This document shows, in pieces, positions 61,764 to 64,000 of a stretch of DNA of 64,000 nt (the first letter of the stretch is position 1; every line of letters begins with the position of its first letter). A model generated the notes under the pieces. That model did not search any database. It worked only from the letters and a program-made list of their open reading frames with translations, and was not told where the DNA came from. The translations under genes and the position numbers were made by a program. Source of the stretch: Photorhabdus noenieputensis. Lineage in GTDB: Bacteria > Pseudomonadota > Gammaproteobacteria > Enterobacterales > Enterobacteriaceae. The DNA is taken from contig NZ_RCWC01000007.1 of the NCBI RefSeq assembly GCF_018448935.1, positions 102,077 through 166,076 on the forward strand, written 5' to 3'.

Positions 61764-62359
61764 TGACAATCAATGACAGCCAACATCAAAAAAGGCAACA
61801 ACGCCTAAAAGAAAGAGTGGATTCCCGTATTGAAGCCGCCCAATTAGAACGAGGTATTCTCATTGTTTTTACCGGCAATGGTAAAGGCAAAACCACCGCT
61901 GCATTTGGTACCGTGACCCGTGCGATAGGTCATGGATTTCGTGCCGGTGTGATCCAGTTTATTAAAGGTACATGGGAGAATGGCGAAAAAAATCTACTAG
62001 AACAACATGGAGTGAATTTCCATGTTATGGCGACAGGTTTTACTTGGGAAACTCAAAGTCGGGAAACCGATACTGTAGCCTGCCGTCAAGTATGGCGTCA
62101 TGCGTTAGAGATGTTATCTGATCCCGATTTAGATCTAGTTGTCCTGGATGAACTGACTTATATGGTGAGTTATGGCTATCTTCCTCTGGAAGAAGTTATT
62201 ACTGCGCTCAACCACCGACCGGAACACCAATCCGTTATTATCACCGGTCGCGGTTGTCATCGTGAATTATTGGAAATGGCAGATACCGTCACAGAGATGC
62301 GTCCGATAAAACATGCCTTCGACGCCGGTATTAAGGCACAAAAAGGGATCGATTGGTAA
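61763..62359 (+). CDS. btuR: Cob(I)yrinic acid a,c-diamide adenosyltransferase
   Basis: 198 residues (196 in E. coli). P-loop variant FTGNGKGKTTAAFGT, VIQFIKGTWENGEKNLLE, VVLDELTYMVSYGYL, and VTEMRPIKHAFDAGIKAQKGIDW at the C-terminus. It transfers adenosyl from ATP to corrinoids. Translationally coupled to yciK. Confidence 0.97.
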   Translation: MTINDSQHQKRQQRLKERVDSRIEAAQLERGILIVFTGNGKGKTTAAFGTVTRAIGHGFRAGVIQFIKGTWENGEKNLLEQHGVNFHVMATGFTWETQSRETDTVACRQVWRHALEMLSDPDLDLVVLDELTYMVSYGYLPLEEVITALNHRPEHQSVIITGRGCHRELLEMADTVTEMRPIKHAFDAGIKAQKGIDW

Positions 62360-62386
62360 AAAAAGGTCCCGTTATGACACGAGACC
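62358..62386 (-). terminator. Terminator of rluB
   Basis: On the minus strand GGTCTCGT-(GTCATA)-ACGGGACC is followed by a run of T. It lies in the btuR-rluB gap. Confidence 0.8.
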
Positions 62387-62394
62387 CAGAAAAC

Positions 62395-63327
62395 TTAACG
62401 GCCTTTTGGTGCGGTTGTTCGCCCCGCTTTCTGGCGTGAACTGCCCGGACGTTTTCCTGCCGATGGACGCGATGCGACTTGAGCATGGCGTTTAACCGCT
62501 CGGCGGATTTGGTTAGCTTTAAGGCGACGTTGATCAGGTCCCACTGCCACTTTGGAAACCGTCTCTTCATTCAAATCCACTAATTGGCGTAAATAGTTAG
62601 TCTGCTCCAGACCCAGTTCTGTCCATCCCCCGCGTGGTAAGCCTTTTGGCAAACCAATATCACCATAACGCACACGAATAAGACGGCTCACCTGTACACC
62701 AACTGCTTCCCAAAGACGACGAACTTCACGGTTACGTCCTTCTGTCAGTGTGACGTTATACCACTGATTCATTCCCTCACCGCCTTTAAACGCGATAGTG
62801 CGGAATGAGGCGGGACCATCTTCCAGTTGAATGCCCTTAGCCAGTTGTTTCAATTTAGCATCATCAACTTCACCAAAGACACGAACAGCATATTCGCGTT
62901 CAACTTCACGGCTTGGGTGCATCAAGCGATTAGCTAGCTCACCATCCGTGGTAAATAGCAACAAACCACAGGTATTTACATCCAGACGCCCAACCGCTAT
63001 CCAGCGGGAACCTAACAATTTAGGCAGACGATCAAAAACCGTTGGCCGCCCTTCTGGATCATGACGAGTACAAAGCTCACCCTCTGGTTTGTAATAAGCC
63101 AGAACACGGCAAACCGCTTTTTGTGATTCTTTGATATTTAATATCCGACCATCGAGACGGATTTTCGTGGCGGGCTGAACTTCAAGGCGATCACCTAAAG
63201 TCGCAATCTTACCGTCAACACTGACGCGCCCTTGTTGAATATAACCTTCTATTTCGCGGCGGGAACCGTGACCGGAACGCGCGAGAATTTTCTGTAACTT
63301 TTCAGATTTCTGTGTCTTACCGCTCAT
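62395..63327 (-). CDS. rluB: 23S rRNA pseudouridine synthase B
   Basis: 310 residues (291 in E. coli). N-terminal S4 domain ([20 protein letters not shown]), catalytic Asp in [32 protein letters not shown], and a basic C-terminal tail ([18 protein letters not shown]). It makes pseudouridine 2605 in 23S rRNA. Divergent promoter region upstream. Confidence 0.96.
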   Translation of the reverse strand: MSGKTQKSEKLQKILARSGHGSRREIEGYIQQGRVSVDGKIATLGDRLEVQPATKIRLDGRILNIKESQKAVCRVLAYYKPEGELCTRHDPEGRPTVFDRLPKLLGSRWIAVGRLDVNTCGLLLFTTDGELANRLMHPSREVEREYAVRVFGEVDDAKLKQLAKGIQLEDGPASFRTIAFKGGEGMNQWYNVTLTEGRNREVRRLWEAVGVQVSRLIRVRYGDIGLPKGLPRGGWTELGLEQTNYLRQLVDLNEETVSKVAVGPDQRRLKANQIRRAVKRHAQVASRPSAGKRPGSSRQKAGRTTAPKGR

Positions 63328-63844
63328 TGAGCAACCTCTGTTGTCGCCTTCACAGGCGTCGTGTTATATATCAATCAATACGTTAATAGTGGAATTCAAT
63401 CATAACAAACTGATTTTAATACATTTTATAGCGTAGAATGCTAGAAAATAGCTCATACATTCTAATCCGTGGCCGAGCATTCTACACTAATTTCAGACAC
63501 AATGATTCTAATCCAGCAATTCCCATCACGCTAAAACTGAAAACATCATGGCTGGCGTAAGGGAACAACATCTCCATCCTTATCGCGATTTACCGACATT
63601 TAATATGACGGATTCCCCATTATCAGAATTAAAAAACCCAGCACCGATCACATTTCATACTACCCATTCTGACGATCAATTAGTTACGCATTAAAATGGT
63701 TCAATAATGTAACTATTAAATAATCAATATTCTCTGTGGTAAATGGTCATTTTATACCCGAAGCCTGACCGCAGATGCTCAGGTCACTTATTGGTTAGCA
63801 TCACTGACTTTTTAACACTTAAATTAAACAAAAGGGATAGTACG
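63328..63844. other. Intergenic region upstream of the TPS exoprotein gene
   Basis: About 520 bp. Contains the perfect 10-bp inverted repeat GTAGAATGCT (63433-63442)/AGCATTCTAC (63476-63485). A 48-codon frame at 63549-63695 (MAGVREQHLHPYRDLPTFN...) lacks a ribosome site and recognisable motifs and is not called. AAAGGGATAG before 63845 is the ribosome site of the next gene. Confidence 0.5.
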
Positions 63845-64000
63845 ATGAGTAAACGCAACAACTCGGTGGCGAGAGGCACGAGTTATCTTTTAATTTACCT
63901 GACGGCAATTCAGCCGCTACACCCGGCGATTGCTGCGGGGATCACACCGGACAATAACCATACGCAGGTACAAAATCAGGGCAATGTCCCGGTTGTCAAT
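63845..64000 (+). CDS. Two-partner-secretion exoprotein (TpsA / filamentous haemagglutinin type), N-terminal fragment cut by window end
   Basis: 52 residues are visible from the ATG at 63845 (MSKRNNSVARGTSYLLIYLT). There is a Sec signal with a hydrophilic head typical of large TpsA proteins, a hydrophobic core (LLIYLTAIQPL), and a cleavage region HPAIAAG. The mature start, then ITPDNNHTQVQNQGNVPVVN, is the opening of the TPS secretion domain of FHA/CdiA/haemolysin-like exoproteins. The function (adhesin, haemolysin or contact-dependent inhibition) depends on sequence outside the window. No TpsB gene is upstream. Confidence 0.88.
   Translation, partial: MSKRNNSVARGTSYLLIYLTAIQPLHPAIAAGITPDNNHTQVQNQGNVPVVN

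Noticed and set aside
63549..63695. 48-codon frame starting MAGVREQHLHPY
   Set aside because: It has no ribosome site or family match. It could be a relic, but the sequence does not support a call.

Overview
The window looks like a stretch of chromosome from a Photorhabdus-type enterobacterium (Morganellaceae, insect-pathogenic). The evidence is enterobacterial housekeeping gene order, AT-rich DNA, 127-bp ERIC repeats, a relic of a TccC/Rhs insecticidal toxin gene, and large orphan toxin genes. The genus is inferred from these features. It was not tested by any database search.

Layout. 1-8.7 kb is an accessory stretch: the start of an aldehyde dehydrogenase, an orphan DMSO-reductase-type molybdoenzyme, an orphan peptide-binding protein, a secreted AA10 chitin-binding/LPMO protein, a histone-deacetylase-like amidohydrolase, and several gene relics. 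9-30.5 kb is a core terminus-region block: Ter site-tus, fumC, manA, ydgA, add, ydgJ, ydgK, rsxABCDGE, nth, rnb. It is interrupted at 16.3-19.8 kb by a patch with a small membrane protein, a glycosyltransferase, an orphan Phd/YefM antitoxin, a 94-residue unknown protein, a lipoprotein and yfeH. 30.6-42.5 kb is an accessory island: an IS1595-type transposase remnant, a PI-PLC-like phosphodiesterase, a TccC/Rhs remnant, a 1638-residue multidomain toxin candidate (M91/NleD-like HEMLH metallopeptidase plus Stv-like C-terminal region), a Fic AMP-transferase, a HipBA toxin-antitoxin pair, and a TetR/NTF2-like pair. 42.9-63.3 kb is a second core block (yciH-pyrF-lapB-lapA-pgpB, ribA, acnA, cysB, topA, sohB, yciK-btuR, rluB). 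It carries insertions: a 275-residue unknown protein, an alpha/beta hydrolase, an integrase remnant beside a GNAT-like gene pair, and a chloramphenicol acetyltransferase. The window ends inside a two-partner-secretion exoprotein gene.

How the genes work together. RsxABCDGE form one membrane electron-transfer complex encoded by a tightly coupled operon that runs into nth. LapA and LapB control LPS synthesis. Tus binds the Ter site at its own promoter, so replication termination and tus autoregulation meet there. HipB probably represses hipBA through CTCTTA/TAAGAG motifs around the promoter. The PI-PLC, giant toxin, Fic protein, LPMO and TPS exoprotein are candidate host-interaction or competition factors.

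The most noteworthy points are the giant M91/Stv toxin candidate, the TccC/Rhs relic beside the PI-PLC gene, the chimeric PRiA4/MazF-like pseudogene next to tus, the 23-bp LPMO gene fragment fused to an ABC ATPase relic, and the CTCTTA operator cluster. All identifications come from reading the sequence and from memory of protein families.
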